Shown: piece after piece, positions 12,191 to 25,400 of the stretch
How the letters are laid out: every line of letters starts with the position of its first letter
How positions within the stretch are numbered: the stretch's first letter is position 1
Assembly: GCA_011503125.2 (NCBI GenBank)
Contig: WWBZ02000033.1
Coordinates: forward strand, 992,001 to 1,056,000
Source: Botryosphaeria dothidea
Taxonomy: Eukaryota > Ascomycota > Dothideomycetes > Botryosphaeriales > Botryosphaeriaceae
Length of the DNA: 64,000 nt
Direction of reading: 5' to 3'
The notes under the pieces: model-generated
Told to the model about the DNA's origin: nothing
Database searches by the model: none
What the model saw: the letters and a program-made list of their open reading frames with translations, nothing else
Translations under genes and position numbers: made by a program

Positions 12191-15100
12191 ATGAAGTTTG
12201 GTCACAATCTTCCCCGCAATCAGGTCCCCGAATGGGCCTCTCACTACATCAACTACAAGGGCCTGAAGAAACTAGTCAAGTCGGCGGCTGAGACGTCTAA
12301 GGCCGGAGGAGAGGCGGATCTGGCGGGTGAGCATGTGGCGGCACTTGCGTAACGGCCTCGCTGGCCGCCAGGAGCTCTCTTTGTGAGCGCCCCGCTAACG
12401 TCATAGGGCAGAATTTTTTTACTCGCTCGATCGCAACCTCGAAGATGTCGATGGCTTCTACAACAAGAAGTACGCCGAGTCGGCGCGCCGGCTGAAACTG
12501 CTGCATGACCGCTTCGGCCAGGCCTCCATGTTCTCCGACGGCATAGACAGAGATGAGCTGGAGGATCTTGTTGGTGCGCTTCTCGAGCTGCGCGGCCAGC
12601 TGAGAAAGCTGCAATGGTACGGCGAGGTCAACCGGAGAGGCTTCGTCAAGATCACCAAGAAGTTGGACAAGAAAGTCCCCAATTCGTGCACTCAGCAGCG
12701 CTATCTGGCTACCAAAGTCGACCCCAAGCCGTTTGCTACCAACTACAAGTTGCAGCAAGATATGAAAGCCATCAATGACTGGCTTTCTGGCTTGGGCGAT
12801 GCTAAAGTATACGACGACGCCAGCTCTGTGCACTCCACCGCTTCGTTGAAGAGGGTGTCTTCGAGAGCGATCCTCAACCTGCCCTCCGGTCTCCTAGACA
12901 CCGTTGACCAGGCCGTCCGGAATGACGATGCTTCGATACTCGAGGAGCTCCTCCACGAGGCGAATACGGGAGAGGATGTATCCAGCCCTGCTTATCAGAA
13001 GCTGCTCCTCAACCTCTTGCAGCGTTCCATATCCTGCAGATCCCGCCAGTGTATCAGCAAATTGCTGGCTCAGATTGTTTCTTTGGAAGATGAAGACGAT
13101 CTGAACAAGCGCAACTGTATCCACAGGCTCGTGATTGCCATTGGCCGTGCGAAGACCAATGAAGCCCAGAAGGATGGTCAGGGACAAGGGTCAAGCTCAT
13201 ACCTTGGAGTTCCCAACGATTCCACGAACTTCATCTCTCCAGCAGAATCTCCCATGCTTCTGCCGCCGCCAAGCTCTATTACAGAGCAGCAGTCTAGTAA
13301 ACTGCTTGATGCCAAGGATGAGTCCGTCTTGATACTCTCATTCCTACTCGACAGTTTGAAGCCTGACCAGCGTTCTGCACTCGCCGCTCGGGACTCCTAC
13401 GGTCGGCTTCCACTGCATTACGCAGCGCAGTATGGCTTTGTGGTTATTTGCAAGATTGTCATTGAGCACATGCAGAAATGGGGCCAATTTGACGTCTCCC
13501 ACGGGATTGATTCTCCCGATTGGCAGGACAACGATGGCTACGCGCCGCTGCACCTCAGTGTTATTGGTGGCCACCCGTTAACCACGAAGACGCTTTTGGA
13601 CTCCGAGAGGTGGCAGGGCACAGAAGACGAAAAGATCTCCACCCGGAAGTCAGTGTCAAAGTCCGGCGCCGCGCTTGCTCTCGCCGCGAAGTCCAACTTC
13701 GTCCAGATCGTAAAACTTCTGGTCGATGCTGATGTGGATATCAATTACCAGGACGAACAGGGCGAGACTGCCTTGCACGTTGCGGCTCGTTACGGTCATA
13801 CCGAGGTCGCCAAAACTCTCATCGAAGGCACTGCGGAACAGAAAGCAAACGTCGACCTGGCCGAGAAGGCGTTTGCTTGGACTCCACTGTTCATTGCATG
13901 TGTTGACGGCCATCTCCCCGTTGCCCAACTGCTCATTGAGGCTGGAGCTGAGTTGGAAAAGCCTGACCTTTCTGGATGGACAGCAAAAGAGCATGCTGCT
14001 TTGAGGGGTCATTTGGACATTGCCAAGGTTTTGGCCGATATCACGCCCCCTCCTGCTTCTGCGCCCAAGGAACAAGAGCAACAACCTCCCGTCCGCTCTG
14101 AATCGCCACCGCAATCTTCCATTGAGGAGAGACGATCGAATGTCGCCAAGGATGCCCGTGTGCCGGAACCCGTTAAGACATTTGGTCACCGCTACCTGGA
14201 GAAAGAGAGCATGGTTCTCGTCAGCCTTGGTAGCATGGACATGCGAAAGCATATCGAGCCTGTCAAGCTCGATGATATCCATATTACTGATGCTCATGCA
14301 ACTCAGCTTGACACGGCTCTCTCCGTGGTTGTTTCTGCTCAAGGAGCCACGGGAGAGCCGACCGTCATCGATCTTCCCGTCCAAGAGAACATTAGTACTG
14401 ACCCGATCACCTTCTCGACCATGGATGTGTCTAGAGTCAAGCTTTTGTTCGACATTGTTCCTACTTACGCTGGCTCGAAAGAGCGCGTTGTCGGACGTGG
14501 TGTTGCCATGCTGTCAAGCGTCAAGCAGATGGTCGGCTCTCAGAGGATGAATCTCAAGGGTGACGTTAGCGTTCCGATTGTCGCAGCCAACACTCTGGAC
14601 GTCATTGGATCCGTCAACTTCAACTTCCTCGTGATTACGCCGTTCTCCCACCCCAACTTATCCATCACGGAGAACCAAACGTATTGGAGGACTATGGCGT
14701 CGACGATGGTCATTGGACACAGAGGTGAATTGGACTTTGGTTTCTTTCTCCCCTGCATTTTCCTAACTTTTGTGAAGGTCTGGGCAAAAATCTCGCGTCT
14801 CGAAAGTCTTTGCAACTCGGCGAGAACACGATTCAGGTAGGACATGCACTGTTGGCGGGCACGAATGCGAACTAACAAAAACGTGTAGTCTTTCATTGCT
14901 GCTGCCAACTTAGGAGCGTCTTATGTTGAGGTATGTCTGAAAATTTTACTGTTTGTGTTCGACGAAGCTGATAAAATCGCAGTTCGGTATGATTTGAGTC
15001 TACATACGAATAATTTCAAAGCACTGACAATTCTCCAGATGTCCAACTGACTAAAGATCACGTCCCTGTTATTTATCACGACTTCCTGGTGAGCGAAACA

Positions 15101-16381
15101 GGTATTGATGCTCCAGTGCATACCCTGACCTTGGAACAAGTAAGTCGCGAAAACCAGTAGGATGAATATAAATTCGTTGCACATGCTAATTCACATAAAG
15201 TTCCTTCACGTCAGCGAGCAGAAGACCCCTCGCACTTCGAGGCCTTCTTCCCCTGTAGAAGCGAAGATCGAGAACAAAGACGTTGCAGGTGGCAAGAAGC
15301 CACGCCCTCGCTCCTACTCTGTGGATGTCAGAAAAGAGAGCTCATCCGATATGAATGAGCGCATGAAACACACCCGTGATTTCAAGATGAAGGGTTACAA
15401 GGGCAACAGCCGCGGTAACTTCATCCAGGCGCCTTTCACTACCCTTGAGGAGATGTTCAAGAAGCTTCCTGAGTCGATTGGCTTCAACATTGAGATGAGT
15501 AAGTCTGCAGTCGATTTGATGACCTGCACATATATTGATCCTGCCAGAATATCCAATGTTGCACGAGTCTGAGGAGCATGACATGGACACGTATGCCGTC
15601 GAGTTGAATTCCTTCGTCGACACGGTTTTGAAAAAGGTCTACGATCTCGGCACTAAGCGTAACATCATCTTCTCCTCATTCCACCCGGACATTTGCCTCC
15701 TGTTGTCCTTCAAACAGCCGTCCATCCCCATTCTTTTCCTCTCCGACGCAGGCACCTCTCCGGTTGGTGACATCAGAGCGAGCAGTCTCCAAGAAGCTAT
15801 TCGCTTTGCATCCCGCTGGAATCTGCTCGGTGTCGTCAGTGCTGCGGAGCCACTGGTCATGTGTCCACGCCTGGTCAGAGTCGTCAAGGAGTCAGGTCTC
15901 GTGTGCGTCAGCTACGGCGTGCTGAACAACGACCCTGTTTACGTGCAGGTAAGCAATCGTAAACTCACAACAGCATAGGTTGACAGCACAGTGCTAACGT
16001 ATATTTCTACAATAGCGCCAAGTCAAGGAAGGTATCGATGCTGTCATCGTCGATAGTGTCCTCGCCATCCGGAAGGGTCTTACTGCCCACGAAGAGACCG
16101 AAAAGGCGACCAAGGAGACCAAAGGCACTGTTGTCGCAGCAACAGTAGCTGCGCAGCTCACCAACGGGAGCGGGCCGAATGGAGCTGCTACAAATGGCAC
16201 TGCTGCAGCCGCCACTAATGGTACTATCCAATCTACCAACGGTGTCCACGGCATAGATGGACCCAGCAACAACTCCGACGACATGCCTCCAGAAATTGCG
16301 CGCATCGTCGACACGGTCAACGGCGTGCCTATCTATGCCGCCGACAGCAATGGTAACACGGTCAACGGCGCCGTGTTCTAA
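12191..16381 (+). CDS. GDE1: glycerophosphodiester phosphodiesterase, SPX-ankyrin-GDPD
   Basis: This cytosolic enzyme hydrolyses glycerophosphocholine or glycerophosphoinositol to release glycerol-3-phosphate, linking phospholipid turnover to phosphate. Exons: 12191-12326, 12412-14724, 14778-14836, 14889-14930, 14983-14986, 15039-15139, 15201-15498, 15548-15948, 16016-16381, giving 1239 aa, normal for the family. The N-terminal SPX domain opens with MKFGHNLPRNQVPEW and senses inositol pyrophosphate in related proteins. Ankyrin repeats lie at about 371-590 (LPLHYAAQYG, TALHVAARYGH). The GDPD catalytic domain starts near 811 with VIGHRGLGKN, then GENTIQSF, the EFDVQLTKD metal motif and PVIYHDF, and ends near 1140 (VIVDSVLAIRKG). 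Exon 5 is only 4 nt but is required for EFDVQ. The Ala/Thr/Asn-rich tail is probably flexible. Confidence 0.95.
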
Positions 16382-17432
16382 GCAACGATAGAAACAAGTC
16401 ATCCTCTGTTTTGAGTACCTCATGTATTTTTTTTCACTCTCCTGTTGCTTGTCGGTCCTATACCCTCGGTCCGCTTCAACACGCGGGCGCAGTTCGAGAA
16501 GGTTTATGCGCGTCTTTTGTGGGTTGCGAACGATATACTCCCCCCCTTGGCGGCGTGCTTGATTGCTTACCCTTGTATGCTTATTTCCTTCGCCGTATGA
16601 CGGCTGCTGTGGGTAGAGTGACGGCGATCCTGGAGGGATTACCTTAGAAAGGTGAAGGGGGAAACCTCAACGACACGGTTGGAAAGGCCGGATTATGCTT
16701 TTTTCTCTTCTGTTGCATTCATGACGTCGGGTTCAAAAGTAATGCAACATTCCCTCGCCCTGGGGAGTTGAAGCATTCGGGATGTGAATGTGTTGGGTCT
16801 TCTTATATATTCGCATCTGGACGAATTCTTCGCTATTGCAATACTTCCGGGACCGACCTCTTACATTGCATGACACTCTCTTCGAAGGAGGGGCGGTGGT
16901 CACGGGCGTTATAGTGGTCTGCTTCTGTAGGCAGAAAAACGGAATCTCGATTCTCTCTCCTCTGCTACTCTTGGTCTTCTTTCTGCTCTTCCTTCTATTC
17001 TATGCTCGTATGCTCTGCTTTCGTGAATGCCCGAGCTGCTTGCACCAATCTGTCTCCTCTTCTACCACCAAGAACGTCGAAGCTCTACCAACAGCACGCG
17101 TAGAAAGCCACAAGCCCAACTTGCATCTCCAAACCGAAAGAAAGGACCAGGTGACCTCCGACGTGTCGGTCCATCATCCTCAAACTCGCAGAAAGGAATG
17201 TAGAAATCATGCCCAACCACCAACGCCACAATTTACATCCGCGTAGTCGATAAACACTAACTAAAATAGGAGCCGAAGGAACCCTCGCTATGCCAACCTC
17301 AAGAAGAAGAATTGCAGCAACGTCGTCACGAAGTGAACGAAGGAATACAATATGAATGCAGGACTATGATGACGTAGGGATGCCAGATCACAGCTCGCCA
17401 TCGCCTAGTCCCACATCCTCATCCGCGGGCGG
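16382..17432. other. convergent intergenic region GDE1/PPN1
   Basis: This contains the 3' flanks of two convergent genes. Frames such as 16788-17246 (plus) have no recognizable domain and lie where 3' UTRs are expected. No repeat or RNA gene was recognized. Confidence 0.5.
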
Positions 17433-20001
17433 CTATTCATACACCTCTTCTCCGCTCGTCGCCGCCGGGATCCAGCCGAATTGCTTCTCGATGTCGTCGC
17501 GGTCCATGGTGCCGACGAAAGCGCGCTCGATGAACGTGTACCAGACGTGGTGCTTTGGGCCCTTCTTGTGATGCTTCTTCTTCTTCTTCTTCTTCTTCTT
17601 CTTCTTCTTCTTCTTCTCGGCATCGACTTCGCCATCATCAGACTCGTAAATGTCGTTATCGTCATCGTCGTTGTCCTGCTCAGCGAGCGTGCGATCCTCA
17701 TCATCCCTGTTATCCCCAACCAACCCATTCATCAAATCGACGCCATCCTCCCATTCACTTGCCTCCTCGACAAACCTGGTCTCATTATCACCCTCGAGAT
17801 CCACCTCTTCCGCCTTCTGCTGCCTTTTCCCCTTCTTCTTGTGATGCTTCTTCTTCTTCTTCCCGCCCTCATCCGTCTTCTCGTTAAAACTCCCAATCCT
17901 CCTCGCCAAATTGATATAACTCCGCATCGTCAAATCCTGTATCTTGAAGGGATCGCTGTCATTGTGCGTCGAGTAAAACACCTCAAACTCAAACGGCAGC
18001 GGGTGGGGCGTGGGGTGCTTTGGCTTCTTGCCGCGGTGCTTGCCCTCGCGCCAGCGCTGGGCGCCGAAACCGTCTCCGAAATCCGCGTCGTCGCCGTCCG
18101 TGTAGTCGGCGTAGAGGAGCGAGGTCGGGTTCTTCGTCGTGTTGGTCTCGGCGGTGGCGGCGAGATAGGCCGCCGACTGGTGGAAGTCGTTGTTGATCTT
18201 GGTCAGGTTGGCGTAGTACTGCGTTATTCCGAGCAGGGAGAGGGTCTGCGGCGAGTAGGCCGGGCCGGGCGGCGAGGATTTGGAAGGAGGCTTGGGGACG
18301 ATGAACTTGTACTTCTTCTTGTGCTTCTTCCTGGAAGATTCCTTGTCTTTGGATTTCTTGTTGGAGAGGAAGTCGTCTTCGTCATCAAATGCTTCGACGT
18401 CATCGAGCTCCTTCTCAAAGATCTCCTGTAGGCGTTCTCCTGGCTCATGCTGAGAGTATCCAGTACTTGCGACAGCATCCAGTCCGGTGATGTTGTAATC
18501 GAATACTCTCAAAGTGGGAAAGTAGTTCGGAACGATTGAGGGGCCGACGAGGGAGAAGCTGAAGCGTTCACCCCACGGGCCACCAATCTCGTCGAGAAAC
18601 TTGTCGTTGTCCTTCTTGCCCTTCTTCTTCTTTTTCAAGCCAAAGAAGTCCTGAACCTGATCAATCACTGATTCTTCATCCTCGTCATCCTCGGCTTGAG
18701 CCTTGGCACCCTTCTTCTTCTTCGGGTCTGGCAGCTTGGACCATTCATTCCTTAGGTCCATCAGATAGTCTGAGGCACTCATGGCCGAGAAGTCATCTTC
18801 ACGATTCAGCGAGATTTTCTGCTTCAAAGAGCCCTTCATCTTGCCCTTCTCAGTCGACTTCCTGATATCGTTGAAATCCTGCAGCTGGAAGTGATCGATG
18901 TTCATGTGGCCGTACAGAGACGTGACGACGACGTCGCGGTACTGGCGCATCCACAAGGCATACTTCTGCCAGCACGTCTCATCCCAGCTCTGCTTGTTCT
19001 CGGTGCGGGCGGGCGGCACGTGTCCGATCAGGATGGCCTTCATGCCACGCTCGCGCAGGATCTGCAGCTGGATGCGCAGCCACTCCATGTGCTCGTAGCC
19101 CGGCTCCGACTTAATGGCGCAGCCGTCGACGGCCGAGTTCGAGTCGAAGAAATACCTGTTCCGCATCAGTCCTGCGCTTGTTCGCGATCAATTTTCTAGT
19201 CCGACTCACATGGTGTTCAAGCTGAAGATAGCGAGCTTGTTCGGGATCACTTCGACCTGGAACCATCCACCCCTCTGGAACTGGTGCCTCTGCTCCTCCG
19301 GGATGAAGCTCCGCCATATGTCCAGGTACGTCGAGGTCCACCGATTGGGGCCCTCGAGGAAGATGTTGTGGGGGAGGATGTCATTGTTGCCAATGGTCGG
19401 GACGATGGGGATGACGAAGTCATTCGTCGGGTCGCCATCATCGTCTTCGGAGCGGGCGAAGACCTCCCTGAACTTGTTGACGACCATCTCGTTGAGGTCT
19501 TGGACCTGCTTGTCGCTGCGGGGGTATTTCTCGTCGTTGTCGTGGCGGGCCGAATCGCCGGTCCAGACGATGAAGTCAATGTCATCGCGGATGTTGTCAC
19601 GGATCCAATCGAAGGTGGCATTCACAAGGGTCAACGGCGAGTCGCATCCCGATGTCTCTGCGCCGTAGTAACCTGCAGGGCCATGTCCGCGATGGCAGGC
19701 GCCGTCTCGTGAGGTGCTGCCGTAGGTCTTGTAGAAGGGATCGGGGTGGAAGTCTGGAGATGGGGGATCAGCAAGGTCTGCGACGCGGCCTCAAACAAGC
19801 CTGTAACGGGCGCGTACCGGTGATATGGAGGAATTTGCCGGTCAGAGGGCGCGAACGTGATCGCGTGTGGAGAAGAGATACGTCTCCCCCATTTTTGCTG
19901 CGGCTCGCGTCTGCTGCAGGTACGCTAAGGGCGGACGCGGGCGGGACGATCAGAGTCGAGGCGAGCGCGCAGGTCAACGAAGCCGCGGGCCGCAGAATCA
20001 T
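17433..20001 (-). CDS. PPN1: vacuolar endopolyphosphatase
   Basis: This calcineurin-like phosphoesterase cleaves long inorganic polyphosphate in the vacuole. Exons (minus): 20001-19818, 19753-19210, 19155-17433, giving 816 aa; introns 64 and 54 nt. The hydrophobic N-terminus (about residues 8-30) is a signal anchor, as in yeast Ppn1. Metal-binding motifs are visible: HITDFHPDP (about 59-67, split by intron 1), WTGDSARH, TIGNND, GHVPP and YGHMNIDHF. NTMYFFDSNSAVDGC, split by intron 2, is a family signature. The long C-terminal half carries acidic stretches and at least five Lys- or Lys/His-rich tracts, including a run of 14 Lys encoded by a CTT/AAG microsatellite near 17570-17617. It is convergent with GDE1, another phosphate-metabolism gene. 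Confidence 0.94.
17570..17617. repeat. (CTT)n microsatellite encoding poly-Lys in PPN1
   Basis: About 15 uninterrupted CTT units on the plus strand (AAG on the coding strand) lie inside the last exon of PPN1 and encode a 14-Lys run near the C-terminus. Slippage here would change length in steps of one Lys without shifting frame. Boundaries are approximate by a few bases. Confidence 0.85.
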
Positions 20002-22463
20002 CGTGGGCGAGGGCGGGAAACTGTGCGACAGACCAGAGACAGCACGCGCTCTATATCTTTCTTTCCGACGCTTCTCGCTGGCGCAGGTTGCGACTGGAGG
20101 CATGACTTGGCAAGCGCGCGAGGCACGTCTCTTTCTACGACACGAGCATAAGGCGGGCGCTGCCATTGGTGGTCGCGGGCCATGACGTGTGGGTGGCCAG
20201 GGAGACTGACCAGAGCCACCAAGGTGCTCAGAGTCCACCGCCTTCTCACGCAGTCGCGTGGCGATATCCCACCCGGTCTTGTGATTCTGCGGGCGCCTTG
20301 CCGCCCTCGACGCTCGTTCTCCCGCCCGTCAGCCCGCAAGGCCCGCTGTTGGAAAGGCCGGTCGTACACAGAGTCACACGCCTCAAACAAGTCGCCTTGT
20401 TTCTGACAAGGCACGCGCGCCGTCAGCTCGTGGACGAGAGCGGAAAACACCCCCTTACAATACCCGCGTCTGATGCTCTGATGCTGCCCTCATGTCATGC
20501 TAAGTTCAACAAGAACGCATCTCAAACGACAATGTTGGTAAGCAAAATGCATCAGACCTGAACTCTAACCGTCCCGCCCGCTTCTTCCCTGCCAGGCACC
20601 GGCATCTCGATTCTGGGGAACAGCGGCCCAAGAACAGGGCTCTCGAGGTTGCCGATGATCCACCGACAAGGCGCTGCCCCCCCTCCCACGGGACGTCGGC
20701 AGCGCTATTCTGTTGATGCCACGCACGCTCTGCTCCACCTGATTTTCTTTCCGGGTTTCCGTAGGCCCTCGTCGCATGCACACGAGCATGAGAGAAGGTC
20801 AAGGAACACAAAGTACCTAGCGACGGTAGGAAACGCTCTCGCCGCCCGAAAGCTTGGGATGAAAAAATTGTAAACCTTGCTGCTCCGGGCCCAATCCAGG
20901 GGCAACGCAGCGTTCCTCATGTATCATTACGTCTTTCTTACAACAAGGAAACCCACGCCCAGGCGCGTGGGCTCGTCTCTCCCCGGCCAACCCCCCGAGC
21001 CTAAGCTAGCACAGCCGGTGTCAAGACGTGCTCGCATACCGCCTCCCAAAAAGCCTCACTAAAGAAATCACTCCGTCTCTATCCCGCGCCATTTCCCTCC
21101 TATTTCGCTTATTGCCTCTCCCCACCATCATCATCCGCTCTACTCTCTTACCCCGCTTTGGTTGCGGCTGACGTGAACCGTGACTTACATACCCGTCTCT
21201 CTTTTGCGCAGTATGGACAAACCGAAAGGATAATCCCTCAGGCGAAGGGGAAACGAAAGGCCATTGGCCACTACTACGTCCTGCCTGACCACCCCAGCCA
21301 CGCCGGCCCCGGCCGATTCCCAGACTTTTAATATCCATTTTCGCCGCCATGTGCTTCACCTCGCTGGAAGCTTCGGCTTGGACCCCGCTCGTGGACCCTT
21401 GTTCATCCTCCACGATCAGAAGGGTCCGTCTGCGGCCGCCGGTTAGCGGCGATGTCCTAAGTGAATCTGTTGACTTCAGGGAGAGTTGGTGCGTTCGTTC
21501 GGACGCAAGTGTATTCTGGTGACAGCTGTTTGGATGATCTTTGTCTGTTTCGAAATATCGCATGCCACGCTCTGTATATGCGTGCCATCACAAGTGTCTT
21601 GCAACCCCGGAGCCCGGGAACTAAAAGTCAAAAAATAGCCACTCATCAGCGGTCACGTTGTTGGTGAAGAAGGTGCTGAGAGGCGTCTGCATTATGACTA
21701 CAGGATCAGCGCAAGGACGTTGCTCTTCGGCAAAAGGTCACAGGAGGCGCTTTTCAGGAATGTGATAGAAGCATGCGGCTTTGTTTGAAGTTGCGCAAGC
21801 GCATGCTTCTCCATGAGTTTAATCGCATTCTTCCCTTGGAAGCATATGCGGACACATGGTGTGCGTGATGCATCCTACTGCTCGTATTCAGAAGCACGAG
21901 TCACAAGGCTAAACTACTGGCACATCCGGTTTCACAAATATTTATTTATTTGAGTAGGCATCTGCATTTTGCCTCTCGAGGACCTCACTGTCTGAACTGT
22001 GAAAGAACCCCGCAACTGTATCCTGACCTATCTTTGTAGGACCTGTCCGGAAAGAAAGAAAATAAAATGCCACTGATGCGTGCTTTCTGCATGCCTAGTG
22101 TCCACCTGTGCGTCCGGAGGTTTTAAAAAACGAAAGATAAAAAATATGCTCGACCTCATCGGGGTCTTTTCTCCCATCTGTGCCGAGCGCCCGCCAAATA
22201 TGCAAGGGACGTTGCGGTCATGAAGCCCACGAAAAAGCTCATCAAACCCACACAAGCCCCAATGGTACTCCTGGATGGCCCCGGTGGCGGAAATGAACGA
22301 AACACTCCGCCGGAAACGAGGACCGAATGGGAAAGAAGGAAGATGGAAAACCCCAAGATACCCAAACACCATGCTATGCTGTGTTGATGCAGAGATCGAT
22401 GGCAAACATGCCCCGCCATAGCTTATGAAACGCCATTCCCATGCCCATGTGTCTCTGATGCCA
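20002..22463. other. intergenic, no gene seen
   Basis: This is 2.5 kb between the PPN1 start and the CHD1 stop. The longest frame, 21021-21563 (minus), is basic, shows no domain and lacks a convincing start context. The part before 22464 should include the CHD1 3' UTR. No tRNA, transposon or tandem repeat was recognized. Confidence 0.45.
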
Positions 22464-25400
22464 CTACTCTGTGGCTTTTGATCCTGCTCCGTTCGTCGTC
22501 GCACTCGTGGCATTCTCCTTCGCCTTCTCCTTCGTCTTCTCCTTTGCCTTCTCCTGCCCCCCTCCAATGGCCTTGGACTTGTCTCGAGCCTCGCCTTCAG
22601 CCTTAGGCTCAGCCTTGGACTTGTCTTGATCTCCGTTCGCCGCCTTGGCCTTGTCCTCGGATATCTTAATCTTTTGGTACATGTCGTTCAGCTTGGAACC
22701 CTCCACACCCTTGGTGGGCCAATAATTGCTCGCAACAAAATCCCTGCACTCCGTTAATCTATGGTCTCAAGGATCACGTCAAGATTACTTACCACAAACG
22801 AGCCTTCTCCGTTGGGCTCGCCTTTTCCCGCAAGCTTTGCGAAATGAACTGACCAATCTTCTTGAACTCCTTCTTCAACTTTACAGACCTCTCCACACGT
22901 TCAGGAATCAATTGAGGAGTACATTTGACAAGGGAGTCAAGGTTCTCTTGGACAGGTTTGAGCATCTTTGCTGATTGGTGGTCGCGAGATGAATGGCCGT
23001 TCTGCATACTCGATTCGCGACGGTGATGGCTCTCACTTGAGTGACGAGGCCGCTCCTCGAGCCGATGGTGCTTGTGCTTGAGTTTGTGCTTGTCATCAAG
23101 CTCGCCACTGGCTTTACGGCGAATGTCGGGTGTCCCGTTGCGATCAGGCCTCTCAGAGCGACGGTCCACGCTGTGACGGTGTTCATTATGACGATGCTCA
23201 CTGTGACGATGCTCAGCGTGGCGGTGCTCGCTATGACGATGCTCATGACGATGCTCGCTTTGGCTATGTGCGCGGTGACGAGCCTTGTCTTGATCCCGAT
23301 TGGTTTTACGCATGTTGGCAGGTCCTGGGCTAGCTGATCCACTTGCTTGCTTTTCCGGCCGACGAGAAGCACTCCATTTCTTGTTGTTGCGGTGATGGTT
23401 TTCCAGTGCCCTCTTTGCCGCAACGTTTGTGCCATTGGAGGTCTTGTCCTTGAGAACGCTGATGAGGTAGTTGGCTCGGCGGACCAGATGAACAGCACCG
23501 GGTGATTTGGCGTTCTTGTCTTCAGCCTTGCTACGCTCTTCTTTCTTATCGACTCGGTGCTCCTCGAGGAAGAATTTGTCCTGCATCCCAAGCTCTGGGT
23601 CGTCCCGGATAGCGACCCACGAGCCGTAACCATGCCTCGAGATCCCGACGGCCAGCATGCCGTCCTCGCGGGCTCCCCAGGCACAGGTGTAGTGCGCAGG
23701 CTTGGAAGCCTCAGCAAGTCGGAAATTACGCCAGTCTGAAGCCGATTCGACAGCTTCCTTGATCAGCCTCATCTCGTGAGGCCGTTCTAGGATGGTCTCG
23801 GCATTCAGTCTCTTGACACCCTTCCAATCAAATAGAATGGCCTTTTTGTCCTTTTTCGTGAGGATTTTGTTATTCTCACGAGCCATTGCTTCGTTCTTCG
23901 CTTGCTCCTCTCTCAGCAAATCACGGCAGTGATCCATGACTTCCTTGAGAGTGGCCGTGACCACTTCCCGGTCCCGGGAGGTCAACTTGGCTTCCTTGAT
24001 CATCTCGTCACCGCGCTCTTCGATAGACCCAAACTTCTCATGGGCTCGAATGAGGTTGCGAATCTCCTTTTCAGAGAGCGGTCGCTTTGGATCATCGTCG
24101 GGTCCAGAATCATCACCAGACACAGCCTCTGCAGCTTCTTGAGCTATCTGGCGAGCTCGCTTTTTGGCAGCCCGCTGCTCGCGCTCCTCATTCGGAGCCT
24201 TGCGCTTTCTCGGCTGGCTTTGCTCAATCTCTTTGGCAAGGAATTCCTCGTCTTGCTTGCGCTTCTCCTCTGCTTTGAGCTCTTCAAGTTGGTCCTTGGG
24301 AATGATGTCGTCCCACTCGAGATCAAGCTTGACATCCGTATACTCGAAACTCTTGAGGAACTCTTCGCCACCATCGGTGGTAATACCCTCTGGCTGTTCA
24401 GTCTTGTGCTCTTCAGCATTCTCGAGGACAGCATCGATGTCGAGCTCTTCCAGTTTCTTCTGATTTCCAGTCTGTTCGAACATTTTCTGGCCACGCTTCT
24501 TGAGGATGCGGTTGATATCGTCTGACGAGGTAGGCTCTGCAACGGCACGAGCTGCCCGATCGAAAGCTTCCCTGTCGCCCTTGTCCGTGACAGCACGTTG
24601 AATAGTGATGTACTCAAGCATGAGCTTGTTGCGCGCGCGTTCGAGCACTTCTTCCTCGACAGTATCCTTCGACACGAGACGATACACCGTGACAGGATTC
24701 TTCTGCCCAATCCGATGAGCACGAGCCATGGCCTGAAGGTCAGCTTGGGGGTTCCAGTCGGAGTCAAACAGAATGACAGTGTCAGCCGTCATCAAGTTGA
24801 TTCCAAGACCACCCGCTCTGGTGGACAGCAAAAAGCAAAAATCTTGACTCTCCGAGGCGTTGAAGTGGTCGATGGCTTGTCGCCTTTGGCCAGAAGTGAT
24901 GGTTCCGTCCAGCCGCTGGAACTGGTAACCTCGCAGCTGCAAGTAATCTCCGAGAATATCCAGCATCTTCACCATCTGGCTGAAGATGAGGACACGGTGA
25001 TTGTCCTTCTTCAACTTGGTCAAAAGACGGTCGAGGAGCATCATCTTGCCACTGCTAGTGACAAGCGCCTTGAGCTGCTCTTCTCGGCGATAATTTCCGG
25101 CGAGCATACGTTCTTCGGCACCGGGAAACATGTACGGATGGTTGCTAGCCTTTTTGAGTTCCATCATGATGTTCAGAAGTGATTGCTTGGGGCCCTTGCC
25201 ACCTTGGTTGAGAGCAGCATAGTTCCTTGTCAATATATTCTTGTAGTACTCGAGTTGGAGATCAGATAGTTCAACGCGAATGATTTTCTCGGTCTTGGGT
25301 GGCAAGTCGTTCTCTACCTTCTGCTTGGTGCGTCTGATCATGTATGGGCTGATTGCGTTAGTGAGCTCAGCAATCTTCTGGCTGGCTGATTCCGATTGCA

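Noticed and set aside
17481..18431. 316-aa plus-strand frame
   Set aside because: It is the antisense shadow of the PPN1 coding exon, with Leu runs produced by the CTT repeat.
21021..21563. 180-aa minus-strand basic frame as a gene
   Set aside because: No recognized domain and low-complexity basic composition; likely chance.
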